Shown in pieces: positions 27,566-39,700 of a DNA stretch of 64,000 nucleotides (position 1 is its first letter; the number at the start of each line of letters is the position of its first letter). This DNA comes from Ricordea florida. Taxonomy: Eukaryota > Cnidaria > Anthozoa > Corallimorpharia > Ricordeidae. The notes beneath the pieces were generated by a model that was not told the DNA's origin, made no database searches, and saw only the letters and a program-made list of their open reading frames with translations. The position numbers were made by a program, and so were the translations under genes. The stretch is from assembly GCA_949710005.1 (NCBI GenBank), contig OX453277.1, positions 7,780,427-7,844,426 on the forward strand, read 5' to 3'.

Positions 27566-27964
27566 TTATTTTTCACACCACGTACAAAACCATCTTTGTT
27601 TTCCATGAATACATATTCCTCTCCCATTGCATTCTTTACATTGATACCTCCTTCGTTTATGCTCACAAATACTGCCGCCATTACATTCAATACAACGCGA
27701 TTTCTGTTTATTGTGTTCACATATTTGTGATCCATCGCATTCTTTGCAAAAATATTTTATTTTATCATGAATACACTTATAATTATTAGTTTTTAGTTGT
27801 GTTATATATTCAGTTATAACATTTTCTTGAGCTTCAATAGGCCTTTGTGGGGTTACAACATTTTCTAAAGCTTCAATAAGTTGTGCTCTTCGCAACCTAT
27901 AATATCTTAGTATCCCCCGCTCTTTAGCGAGGAGTTTAAGTTCTTTCACGTTTTTCTGTTCCAT
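27566..27964 (-). CDS. SAP/Rho_N-like plus zinc-knuckle repeat protein, 132 residues
   Basis: Start ATG at 27964, inside the right terminal repeat, so its first codons (MEQKN) equal those of polB. Residues about 6-32 (VKELKLLAKERGILRYY, then RRAQLIEAL) look like a SAP/Rho_N helix-extended-loop-helix nucleic-acid-binding motif. The C-terminal half has four repeats of a C-x-H...C-x2-C pattern (CIHDKIKYFCKEC, CEHNKQKSRCIEC, CEHKRRRYQCKEC, CIHGKQRWFCTWC), probably zinc-binding. Such Cys/His arrays occur in giant-virus and cnidarian proteins I recall; their function is unknown to me. Sharing a promoter with polB suggests a replication or early role. Confidence 0.75.
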   Translation of the reverse strand: MEQKNVKELKLLAKERGILRYYRLRRAQLIEALENVVTPQRPIEAQENVITEYITQLKTNNYKCIHDKIKYFCKECDGSQICEHNKQKSRCIECNGGSICEHKRRRYQCKECNGRGICIHGKQRWFCTWCEK

Positions 27965-28648
27965 CTTTATCAAATCATTTTAATCCTTTAAATCTGTTTT
28001 AGAATTCAATTTTTTTATAAAATCTTTGTCAAAATTAGCTTAAACTTAAATTGTCTTGGAACCCGGCATCAATTTCATATAGACTATGTTGGGGCTGGCT
28101 CCGTGTCAATTTCATATAGACTTGGCGGCAGTTTTGCGGCAGCTTGGTGACGGCTTAACATCGGCTTGGTATCGACTTTGCGGCGGCCTATCCACACTAT
28201 TCATTTATTATCAGAAACTTAACAATTTCACAAAGGTACCCACCCGCCCACCCGATCATCCGACATGTACTTTGTTAAATCTTTGATTGTGTGAAATCAC
28301 TGACAAAACTGTCTTGAAACCCGACATCAGATTTTATATGACTTCACATAGCCTTAGTATCAATTTCACATAGACTATGTTGGGGCCTGCTCCGCGCCAA
28401 TTTCATATAGGCTTGATATCGGTTTGGTATCGGCTTGGTGGCGGTTTGGTACCGGTTTGGCGAAGGCCCGCCCACGCTATTCATTGATTATCAGAAACTT
28501 AACAATTTCACAAAGGTACCCACCCGCCCACCCGATCATCCGACATGTACTTTGTTAAATCTTTGATTTTGTGAAATCACTGACAAAATCTTTGTCAAAA
28601 TTAGCTTATAAGCTAAAATTGTCCTGGAGTCCGCTTTTTACATCTACT
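27950..28648. repeat. right terminal inverted repeat of the Polinton-type element
   Basis: Reverse complement of 12592-13290, with equal length and the same internal 280-bp duplication. In the stretches compared I saw no differences, and a 66-residue frame inside is identical in both arms. Confidence 0.92.
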
Positions 28649-28664
28649 CGCCACCCCTAGTTAC

Positions 28665-29047
28665 CATAGGAAAAATATAGAGAATTTCCGGAGATTGGGT
28701 AAAACAGATTTATGTTATTTTAAAATGGAGAGATTTGTCGAAATTGCATCGGTGTTAAGCACTAAGCCAGCAAACTCGAGTTTAGAACTGTAAATTTTTT
28801 GAACCGATGGGCCGGTTGTTCGAAGGCCAATTAGCGCTAATCCAGGGTTAAATTTTTTAAAACCCGTGTTTCTTTTCCTCTTGTCAAAAAGTATTTTCTC
28901 CGATAACTTTCTCTATATTTTTCAGAGCATACAATCATCAAATTGAATTATACTGAGTGTGCTTTTAAGCTCTCACATCTGCATTTAAATTTCGCACCAA
29001 CCCTGGGCTACGGTACCTTAACCCTTTCACTCCCAAGGGGTCTCTAT

Positions 29048-29092
<45 letters not shown>

Positions 29093-29186
29093 AGTCATTC
29101 TTAGGAGTGAAAGGGTTGACCCAGTTGACTCATGGGTTGACCCTGCTTCGAACAACCCGGCCCGGGAGCCGGTCAATAGTTGTTTG
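28665..29186. other. no gene seen
   Basis: Host flank to the right of the interrupted MITE. It holds short repeats around CCCTTTCACTCCCAAG near 29024 and an imperfect inverted match at about 29100-29116. Nothing else is recognised. Confidence 0.4.
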
Positions 29187-29770
29187 ATCAGTTTGACCGT
29201 CCGGATGTGACAAGTTCTGAAAAGAACTGTTTTTGATGACGTTGACTGATGCAAATAAATATATGAAAGACCCAGTATATTTGAACTGCGGATTAATATG
29301 AAATGACATTAATTGATTAATTTCATATTAATCCGCAGTTCAAATATATGGTCTTTCATATATTCATTTGCATCATTCTTTTTCATCTACGGGTATATAA
29401 CGAACTCACAATATGACCAGCTCCCAGTTGGCTTGATATAGCTCAGTTGGTAGAGCACTGCTCCGGTATCGCAGAGGTCATGGGTTCGAATCCCGTTCAG
29501 GCCTGAGTTTTTTTTCAGGCTTTAATTTCACAGCTGCTTAAGTTGTGTGCATAACTGCGATGATCAATTAATGTCATTTCATGACGTTGACTGACGTTTC
29601 GACAACCTGAGCGGAAGTCATCATCATCACTGATGATGATGACTTCATCATGATGACATCATAGTTAAAGTTTAACTATGATGATGACGTCCGCTCAGGT
29701 TGTCGAAACGTCAGTCAACGTCATTAACAACAGTTCTTTTCAGAACTACTTACACCCAAACGATCAAACT
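29187..29770. repeat. composite inverted repeat with an inserted tRNA-derived SINE
   Basis: Outer arms: GTTTGATCAGTTTGACCGTC followed by AAGTTCTGAAAAGAACTG on the left, and the reverse ending ACGATCAAACTT on the right. Inner palindromes carry GACGTTTCGACAACCTGAGC and a GATGAT-rich stretch. A SINE with tRNA-like head at 29430-29503 and tail to about 29580 is inserted. The arm sequence also occurs at 8660-8745. Confidence 0.6.
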
Positions 29771-30230
29771 TGAATTTAGTGCCTTGACTCAGTAACAAGA
29801 TATTGCCAATGTCTTGTTATTGAGTCGGATTCAGTAACAGCTTGCTCAACTGAAGTTACAACAAGGTCAGTATAATTTTCAAAAACAACAGAATTTGAAT
29901 GCAAGAAGCGTTTCCATTTAGATGATTTCATAGCCAAAGCTGCGGAGTAGAGATGTACTCACAAACCCGGGGAGTCAACTGTACAACTTACCGCATAGGA
30001 GAATTGTCAAAATTGAAAAACAAATGTTGTCTCTACGCGAACTGAGTTTAATTGCCTCTTCAACTCAGATAACACTGCATTTTTTCCTAAGGTGGTAAAG
30101 TTAGGATCGAAAATGGAGGTAGGACTCGATCAATTTTGAATATGATTACAGGCAACCAGTTAATTGATCACATCAACTTTTAGCAACAACAAACAGGAGA
30201 ATACCAGTCGCCAGTGGGCCATACTCGTAA

Positions 30231-30518
30231 GGGACGGACCATTAGAAAAGTTATGGGGGGGGTGGGGAATTTTCAGCTTGCACGAATTTTTTTTTCGCTC
30301 ACTGCTTGTGCAGGAATTTTTATTCAGGTGAACCCCTCTGCACGAATTTTTTTTACTACGCGTGAAAAAGTCACAATTGGACCTTCCTTCTGCATGAATT
30401 TTTTTTTACCTTCTTCTTTGCATGAATTTTTTTTCTTGGCATTTTCCCTTGCATGAATTTTTTTTGGTTTTTTCCCCACCCCCCCTCCCCCCCCATCACT
30501 TTTTTAATGGTCCATCCC
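30231..30518. mobile_element. TWA-type MITE, family A copy 2
   Basis: Ends GGGACGGACCATTAG and its inverted match, TAA on both sides, same GCAYGAATTTTTTT interior repeats as the copy at 7750-8030. Confidence 0.85.
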
Positions 30519-31171
30519 TAAACTAACTTTGAATAAGACTCTTCCTCCACCTACAGAATAAAACTCAACTCACTTTTTCCTTCATCCTTGATGGTAGCGT
30601 AGTCCTTCATTGGGAATTCCTCCTGGTTTTTTGATGTAAATAATGGTAATTTTGGAGTTTCGCTTTCAGGCGATGGTTTTCCGTCAGTGAAAAACCCACT
30701 GAACGCCATCACGGTATCACGTTTCTACTTTAAGTTGGAGTCTGCAGACGGCCTGGGCAACAGTCTTTTCCTCTCCACAGTTTTGTTGTCTCCAGCAGGA
30801 TAGCATCGCTGCGTCCGTTAACGTAACGCAACGCAACGCAATTTCACGTTTACTTTCCTATTGCTCTGTCAACCTGTCGGGTTAAAACTATGTTGACAAA
30901 TACTTGTTTTAACCCTTGAACAGGTAACAAACGAGGAAATGTTTTTTATTTACCAACAAAGGAAGAGGTGTAAAGTAAATACATTTTGTGCAATTTAAAT
31001 TGTTTCAAATTTTAGGGTGCTGTCACAAAAAAGAAGAAAAAATGTGACTCATGCATAATGATGCTGTCTTCAACAGTCATTATGACCGATAATAAAATGT
31101 CCATGGAGACCACCACTAGGAGAGTTCCTCTCCATTATAGCGGAGCTCCACAGCGGCTCGAAGAGCCGCAG
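30519..31171. other. no gene seen
   Basis: Unassigned DNA. A short AACGCAACGCAAC-type run near 30820-30840 and a G+C-rich hairpin (GCGGCTCGAAGAGCCGC) next to the foldback element are the only features noted. Confidence 0.4.
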
Positions 31172-32886
31172 AGCGGAGCCCCATAACTACCGTGCGAGGA
31201 TAGAAATTGAGAAAAATTATGCGTTTGAGTTTTCATGGTCATCGTGGCTAGCGGCATGGCTCGCAGGCGCGTGCGCCTAGCGACGACGACGACGACGATG
31301 TTGCCCCAACATGGCGGCCATAGTCATCCGGAATATTTAGAAAGTCTTAAACCGAAACGAGGCTTTGTTTTTCGCGCGCTTTTCGTGGCTTGCCGCGGCT
31401 ACACAACCTACAGCCAGCAGTCTACAGCAGTCTACAATGTTTTGCTGAAGAAACGGATTATTCATAGTGGTTTTGGAGGAAAAATTTTCTTCCTACAAGT
31501 TTTCAAGCGTTTTTGGAGGGACATAAGCATAAAGCTGAGTTCTTTCTACAAGTTTTCAAGCATTTTTGGAGGGACTGTGTGAGGAGCTCCGCTTTTAGGT
31601 TTGCCTAAATCTATTTAATACTCTTAACCGGGCGTTTTGACAGACCTAGGTATTTTTAGAGACGCCTTTCGCACGAAATGATGGTGCTTTCGTCGCGGTT
31701 CGCACATTTTGGCAAAAGCGATATATCTGCCAAGTAAGCTGTGCGCAAAAAAGAACTCTCCTCCATATTTCATTTTTCCGTAGTGCCTTTGTAGAGGCCA
31801 TTTATCAGTACAATAACTTTGCAAGCCCGTAACGCCTTTCAATAACTGCGCACGTCATAGTACACTGAAAGCAGGTTAGCGGTCTTCATATAGGTGGGTT
31901 GTTCTAAAAAGAAAAAATTGTTTGTAACAAAGTCACCCCATCTTGACCAACCTTTTGCAATAATTGGAAGCGGTATAAGAACCTACGTAAGCCGTTATAA
32001 GGCGAAGTGCCGAGGACAACACGTTTCTAAGCCTAACTATGTCTTTCAAAACGCCCGATCAAAGAGGAACGCTCCTAGAGATGAACTCCTGCGTGTCTTA
32101 TTGACTGAGTGGAGGGGAAGGACGTGAAAATGCTTAGGCTCGAGGTCACGACCTACGGACTAAGCGCAGCTAGGTTAGTGCCTCAAGACCAAGTTCTAAA
32201 TGACATCTTCCCACGCGACCTAACCCGGTCAGTAAACATTACATAAAACGACTGCCCCTCTTTTGATCTCTCCCTTTTTCCGTATTTTTCTCATGTTGCA
32301 GGGGCTCCATCTCGTGGGGCTGTGCCGCGGCTTTTAATTTTCTGGTACTGCTCGTGCCAGGGCGTACGGCCCCCATACGGGGACGTTTTCGTGGTGTTTT
32401 ACAAGCGCGCGGGTTGCCTAAATGAGTCATCTGGTAAATATTAAATAGATTTAGGCAAACCTAAAAGCGGAGCTCCTCAAACAGTCCCTCCAAAAATGCT
32501 TGAAAACTTGTAGAAAGAACTCAGCTTTATGCTTATGTCCCTCCAAAAACGCTTGAAAACTTGTAGGAAGAAAATTTTTCCTCCAAAACCGCTATAAATA
32601 ATCCGTTTCTTCAGCAAAACATTGTAAACTGCTCGCTGTAGGTTGTGTAGCAGCGGCAAGCCGCGAAAAGCGCGCGAAAAACAAAGCCTCGTTTCGGTTT
32701 AAGACCTTCTAAATATCCCGGATTACTATGGCCGCCATGTTGGGGCAACATCGTCGTCGTCGTCGTCGTCGTCGTCGCTAGGCGCACGCGCCCGCGAGCC
32801 ATGCCGCTAGCCACGATGACCATGAAAACTGAAACGCATGGTTTTTCTCAATTTCTATCCTCGCACGGTAGTTATGGAGCTCCGCT
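31172..32886. mobile_element. foldback-type element with ~450-bp inverted arms
   Basis: Arms at 31172-31620 and 32439-32886 begin AGCGGAGCCCCATAACTACC and match throughout, differing mainly by a longer CGT-triplet run in the right arm. They enclose 818 bp with no recognisable transposase. The frames in the arms (with LVACRGYTTYS or AACRCYTTYSE-like ends) are shadows of the repeat. Mobilisation would need proteins from elsewhere. Confidence 0.7.
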
Positions 32887-33093
32887 AATATTTTTGTTTG
32901 GCTGGTTCAGTGAGCGGGCGAATCCGCTGAGGTCTGATTGAGCAACACGGGCATATCGACGCTCGGGTTTGTACGCTTTAACCTGCTTGCAAAGTTTGAA
33001 GAAGGCGAAACATGATAGTCAAGTTCTGGAAGTTACAATTATCTGAGGGAATCTGTTTACGTTAAAGAAAACAGGGAAAGTTTTTTTTTCGTT

Positions 33094-33128
33094 GTAAAAA
33101 AACAAACAAACAAACAAACAAACAAAAA
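33094..33128. repeat. CAAA microsatellite
   Basis: About eight tandem CAAA/AAAC units. Confidence 0.8.
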
Positions 33129-33274
33129 CACAAGAACTATACTCCTTCGCGTTATCGTTACTCTTTTTAACAACAAATGAGGTCAAATTTTTGTGACCTT
33201 CGACCACTTACACAAAAATTTCCCAGAGCACCTGACACTATTCACCTCGTGGGAGGTGAATAGTTAATTAATTA

Positions 33275-33461
33275 AGCAATAAACCGCAGTTTCTATGGGT
33301 TTACCGGCGTAATAAACCACGCGGGATGTTGAGAGAACACGAGAAGAGCTTGTAAATCACGAGCCGCAAGCGAGTGATTCACAAGCCCTTCGAGTGTTCT
33401 CCCAACATCCCGCGTGGTTTATTACGCTGGTAAACCCATAGAAACCGCGGTTTATTGCTTT
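33275..33461. repeat. palindromic MITE-like repeat
   Basis: Arms AGCAATAAACCGCAGTTTC and GGGTTTACCGGCGTAATAAA pair with the inverted right half; the loop has AGAAGAGCTTGTAAATCACG and its imperfect mirror. AGTTTACC-type copies continue weakly to about 33530. Confidence 0.65.
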
Positions 33462-36400
33462 TATAAACTAACTTAAAACAAAAACACAAAATGTTTCTCT
33501 TTTCTATGGGTTTACCGGCACAATAATCCATAGTTTTTTTACCAATCAGCACGCGCGTAGTTTCCGAGTTATTTTATAATGTTAAATGCCCCGCGATAAT
33601 ACGTGAACCAATCAGATTCCTCAAAATGCAATGGTTGCTGAGTTGGTGTATTTACGACGCAAAATGATACTTAATCTGAAATAGACTAAAATAGCGAATA
33701 TAAAGGTACACGATTTCAAAATTTGCATTTCGATATCATATCTCCGGCGCCATAATCTACTTCCAATTTTACACTTCAAACAAAAGAAAGGGGATTAATG
33801 TAATAGTTTTCTTTCACTGAGCTGAAGGACTCTTCTCCAATGGAAAGTTGTTTTGCTGACAGCAACAAAAATACTCCGCTATCTATCCCACGATTCGTTT
33901 TCTATGGATTGTCATTAGTCTTCAACACGTCAAACGTTTTTATAACTGTTTTCTTTACACAAGACTGAGTCGCAGTGTTGATAGCAGAGTTTTTCACGTA
34001 CCTTTTTCAGCCAACGACAACTAACCCAATACAGGCAAAGCGGTGGGAACTTCGAATAGCTGTTGTGTACAAAGTCAAAGCCGTGTTATTGGCGCCAAAT
34101 TTCGTGTCAAGCTCGAGTGAACGTTTACAGCCTTTTTTTCCCGAAGTCTAGCACCTTGGATGAGAAACTCGTGCCACAATTATGTGTGATTTCCGTGAGA
34201 CAAAATATTCGAGTAGAACTGCATATTCATGTAAGTTATCAGCGTTGATAAACACAGATGATTTCTCCGCAACAACAACGCCTGACATCAATCGTTCCCA
34301 TAATATTTCTCCTTGGTAACAGCAATGCGCAGGAAAAATTCAACAAAAAACAGCAGTTGTCTTATTGATTTTTTTAAAAACAATACATCTCTTAAATTCA
34401 CTATTAAAACAGTTTCGCGCCTCGTTGTAATTAGCATTCATTTTAGTTATAGTTATCTGGGATGACCTTTGATAATTCTCTGTGTGACAAAAATATTAGA
34501 CTTTCGTGAATCAGTTCGGAAATAGTTCTACGATAGGGGTATCAAATGGTCTAACGGATAAACAAGGGCTTGGTGAGAATTAAATCTTGACTTGTCTGAA
34601 TTCACAATCAGAGTTCCAAAATCTCGTTGTTAACGATCCAGAATTCAGACTGTTTCAGTGCATCTGAAATTATACTGTACAAAAGAAAAACCGCAGGCTA
34701 GAAAATAACAATTACGGAGTCGTATAATGAGTGAAATAATACAGAAATACGATTTTAAAGAACTGCGGCATCTTGCGTCGAAGCAATTTTCTAGCTAATT
34801 CGAAAACTTCAGTGATTTTATTTGCACAACAGGCTCGAAACTTTTAAGACCCCACTTTAAAAGAGTTGTAGGCTCTGATTAAATATAATGTAAATTCTCA
34901 GCTCAGGCTCGGTCAAGGATTTTAAAAGTTTAAAACAAGGGTTTTTACAGTCTTGTTTAACATTGTACAATCTCTCCAAAAGACTTCTTGACAGATGTGT
35001 AAAGCCGCTTATCCAGATGATTATCTTTAAATAAATGGCTCCTACTAGTGACAGATGTGAAATACTGTACACATATAAAAAAATAAACTTGCCAAAGTTT
35101 GTAAGCACAAAATATTTATATATATATATACATATACAAATGAGTGGGCAACCACGAAACGGGCTTCAGGGATGAACGTGTAGTTTGCTTGTGTGTTTTT
35201 TTCTCCCGCAGCATCTATATATACATGCTATATATATATACAAGTGCACAAGTTGAAATGACAGTGACCAATTTTATTGCGAAGACAAGAATTGAAAGCG
35301 CTTGGAATGTTGATTTTATTTCAAACACGGACATATATAAAACCTCGTGCCCCCATCCTATTGGCTGCTTAAATCAGCTGAAAAACACTGCAACGGCATT
35401 CGCGAGAACATGACTTCAAAATCCGTTCCAGCCCGTTCTTTTTCAAGACTAAAGTGCCTTTGGTAAGATTGATTTCCTTGAATACATTGAAGGGCAATAT
35501 AAATTAATTGATCACAATAGTCAAAATAATGCTTGCGGTATAATGACGGGAATTTTATGATTTTGCCAGACACCGACATTTCGATTTACAGGCAGGGATA
35601 CAAGACTTTTATATGCGTGTGTGGCAGACATGTAAGGTCTGTAGGTATAATCAATTCGCAATGAATGTTTCCCACTTTTTATTTTATATTCTTAGGTTTT
35701 AACTACAGATCTAAGTTTCTGTATTTCAATTTTATATTGTGCAATAGTGGTAATATCTGTAAACTGAAATTTCCTACCAAGATAAAATGCCATACTTGGG
35801 ACCAAATTAATCAAAATTTAAAGTCTAATGTTGTTATGATCGTGGTTTAAGGTTGTCCCCGGCCTAATAGTTTATTTACAATGAAGTAGTACAGAAAAAC
35901 ATTACGATTTATATATTCCTTTGCTTATAAGTAATACATATTTATGTCTTCTCTTTAACCTTTCGTAAGGACTGTTTTCAGTTCACTGTCCAAATAGATA
36001 TCGTGATTGCTTTGGTTTAGTGTCACATTGCAACCATATGTGATTGTCTAAGGAATCTCGTGTCTTAACCAATTAGAAGCGAAGTACAAAATTAAGTCGT
36101 AACCAATCTTGACTAGCCTCCATGGTTTTCCCGCGCTTAGTGCCTATGGCAAAGATTTGCTTTGAATTGTGATTGATTCATTAAAGTTTGTGCATTTATT
36201 GCGATTGTTTTGGTAACTTAAGTTTTGCGACAGCTAATCGAGAACTGCTGTCAATTATAGACCCAGGATACAAACAGAGTGGGTAAAGGTGCCTAACGCT
36301 ACACAAAAGCCACAGGATCCAAACACTTACAAGTGCTCACAATATTGCCATGAAAATCTCAACGCTTAGTCTTTAATCAGCGATACTTTGTACCGACCGC

Positions 36401-36775
36401 GTCGCAATTCCAGCAGTGACAAGAATAAAAGTTGCTTCTCTTACGGCATTGCAGAACTTGGTTTGGTTTCCTATGTGCTGTGCTAATGTATTTCTCAACA
36501 TTACATACATTGTTTGAGGTCATTTGGTGCTCCCACCACCCACAACACAAAGACGCTACCATCTGAAATGTTCATTGTGTTTCTGTTGTAGTTCATGGAG
36601 TGGGAGGAGGATAAACTCTATCGAAAATGACTTTTCTTTGCTTAAATTGGACTTTGTATCTCTGTGGAATACTACAATCTGCAAAAAAAAAAAAAAAAAC
36701 GCAGGCAAATAAAAACTGATTTGCTCTGGACTCTGTGATGGAAAAGCCTCGCCCACGCTTATGTCTGCATCAAGT
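33462..36775. other. long gene-free stretch downstream of the homeobox gene
   Basis: No supported gene. Features seen: a TA-rich microsatellite near 35115-35140, another near 35215-35240, and a segment at 35140-35215 (GTGGGCAACCACGAAACGGG) that recurs at 39423-39520. A 17-A run lies at about 36682-36698. Confidence 0.45.
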
Positions 36776-39700
36776 TCACTTAGAATTCTTGGGTTCTGTT
36801 CCTTCTCTTATCATCTGAGCATTTTCACCTTTATGCAGAGCGTGTTCCTCCCCGTGGGTCTTGCCCTCCTCGTTACCTCTCCCGTGCGTGCCACACCCCT
36901 CCACGGAGGCCAATTCGTTGGTCTGTTTTGTGTCTTTCTTCCATTTCATTCTTCTGTTCTGGAACCAAGTTTTGACCTGAGTCTCGTTCAGTCCCAAGGT
37001 CTGCGCTAGTTTAGCTCGACTAGATGTGTCTAGGTACTTCTGCTCAGAAAACGTTTTCTCGAGCACGCGGAGTTGAAGATCCGTGAACACCGTTCGCGAT
37101 TTGCGACATCTCCGTCCGCTCGGCGTCCTTATGGTTGGTTTTAGACGGAAGTACACTGGAAGAGAGTTCAGGACCTCTGGACTGGGATCTGTACGAGGAT
37201 GAATTGAGGAAAAGTCTTACTGAAATGCATACAAATAAATGATGTTTACTCGCAATGGTAAACAAGTCCACACCAGGAGCCATTACCACACCAATCTCGT
37301 TCCCAGGATCTGCATCTTTTTGATCAGTGGATTGACTTTTTGGATCAATATCAGTTTCTGGGCAACTGTGCACCTACCCCTCCCCTAAACCAACATTAAA
37401 ACTAACTTTTTAACTCACTATAACTTGTTGGATTAGGGGAGGGGTAGGTGCACAGTTGCCCAGAAACTGATATTGATCCGACTTTTTGCTCAAGATTCGA
37501 ATGTCTTTGCGACTAAAATGGTGAAAATTTAATAAGCGTTCCTCTCGAATAAGCGCCCCTTTAAAAAGACCAAAAATTAAATAACCGCCCCCGGCGCGGT
37601 ATTCGGAATGAGATAACAGTGGAGCTTAGGTAGAGAGAGCCGTTATACATGTTTGGATCATTTCCTTTGGCCATTTCCCTACCCTGCGTGAAACCTTCAC
37701 AGTTTTTAGCAATGATGATTGGCCACTTATGTTATGTGTAAATACATCTTATACAAACAAGCTGCTCTTTGCATTATCAACACAAAAACATGTAAGTGAT
37801 CCATGGTTAAACTTTCTGCTTTAAGACTACATGTTTCTGTGGATAACGCAAAGAATATGCGGACACAATACAAAATAGAGTCTGTCAATGTTGTCGTTAA
37901 GGCGTGCTCGTCTCAATTGTTACAATAAACTTTATGGAGGATCCAGCAAGTACAGTCAAATGATAGAGAAAAACGTTCGCTAAATAATGCCGTTGTTTTT
38001 TGCCTCATATTGTATGCTTCAGTATGACAGTATGGTTTACAATGGCTGTATGGAAAAGCTAGCGGCTGAACACGATTTGACCACACCCTTCCAAGATACC
38101 ATGCAAATTGAAGAATGTGGAATCGGGTCGCATCAGGTTTTGGAATTAAAATGAAATTATCACAGCTAACCAAGCCACTCCCATAGCTTTAAAGCATGGG
38201 ATATGCGCATCAAAAGCTCACTGCTATTGCTGTTCAAAAGTAGATCTTAAAGCGCCTACATAGGCGTACAATTTTGAACCTTAATCCACCCTAGCCCCGC
38301 ATCACTTGTTTTCGTAAGTGTCTTTGCTATATCTACGGAACTACTGAGACGCAAGGTTAAGAGATTTCTTAAAAGACAGCCTAGCTAAAAGATTAGATTA
38401 AGACCCAGATTACGAAGTACATATTAAAGTAGCTTGTGTTCCGAAAAATGATTATCGCAGTGGATTCATTAGGGAGATTAATGGTCGTGAAGATAAAACT
38501 TCAAGTTATATTTTCTTTTATCAATTTAAACTATTTTATAAGTGTTTGGGCAGAAGCATTTTCGATAATGATGAGGAAAGAAAGCAGAAGAAACTGAAGT
38601 TGAACGAAAACGATTTTTGCAAGAAAAGAAATCTATGATATGAAGATTTATGTTTGAAGCCCAAAAAACATGATGTGAGGAGTCAAATTATTTAAAATTA
38701 ATTGATGTCATGAGTCAAGAGATTTTTCGATTAAATCCACAAACGCCAAATTACTTTACATTACAATTCATTTCCACTGGAAAATTACAAAGTCTCTCTA
38801 AAGAAACTTCCGTTATACCTTAAAGGCCTTGATAATGGATCGAAATGCCAGAACCGTCGCTTTGCAAATTAGACGCTTGAAATCAACAACTTCATGTACA
38901 GGTGTTCCAGTTTTAAATACAAAACACTTCTTTTGAAGAAAAAAGTAGCACAACTTGGTTTGAGGAGCTTTAGTTAGGTAATTTAACTTCACCGAAACCT
39001 TGAGTACTTATACTTATACTTAACGCTGCACTATCCGATTAAAAACGAGCGTTACACAGTCATGGTAATACTGGTAATTAATCTTAGTCCACAATAACGT
39101 GAGAAAACATATGAATGCCATTAAACCTTTCGGTAGTCTTCACGACAAAAAAAATTGGTACTTGGTTTTAGTGTACTTTTATTGAAAAGGTAAACTTGAA
39201 TAAAAAGTGAATAGACATAGCTGTAAGCAGTATAAAACTGATTGGTACACCTGAATTTGTAGTTTAGTGTACGATAAGGATGTGACGACAAGACTAACTC
39301 TTGACTGTTCTGGACGAGTTTTAATGCACGACGTTCCACCGCTCGGCCTTCTTCAGGTTAAAAATTAAAAACCACAAAAACTAAAACGCAATTTACAATT
39401 GTAAATAGCTTCTTTTCCCCTGACGAGTGGGCAACCACGAAACCGGGCCACGAAACAGGCTTGTAGGGATGAACGTGTAGTTTGTTTGTGTGTTTTTTTT
39501 TTCTCCCGCAACATCTACTTCGCTCTACATCCATGTATTGAGCACTGTTTTGCGTTAATCAACTTTTACACTTTATATACATATACATCTTTACACTACA
39601 ACATGACTAGGAAGACAAAAACTGTAAGACTGTTTTCCCATAGTAGGTGCCTTGGAACTGAATTGGTTTTCCGTTTGGTAGGGTTATCTGTGGGGTTTGC

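Larger units (their letters stand above)
12592..28648. mobile_element. complete Polinton/Maverick-type element (endogenous dsDNA virus-like)
   Basis: 16,057 bp bounded by 699-bp inverted repeats that start AGTAGATG and end CATCTACT, matching the AG...CT ends usual for Polintons. CGCCA is duplicated at 12587-12591 and 28649-28653; a 6-bp TCGCCA reading is possible if the last T is counted as flank. It contains the family's defining genes: protein-primed DNA polymerase B, rve integrase, packaging ATPase and a probable major capsid protein, plus about twelve others. All but one gene appear intact. The A+T-rich coding style differs sharply from the flanking DNA. I did not recognise an adenain-like protease, which classical Polintons carry. 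Confidence 0.9.

Noticed and set aside
29580-29720. possible CRISPR-like or regulatory array of GATGAT units
   Set aside because: It is the palindromic centre of a repeat element; units are not spaced and there are no spacers.
31235-31582. ORF in the foldback arm and its inverted partners near 32477-32823
   Set aside because: The frame is interrupted differently in the other arm and the composition follows the CGT repeat; no domain.
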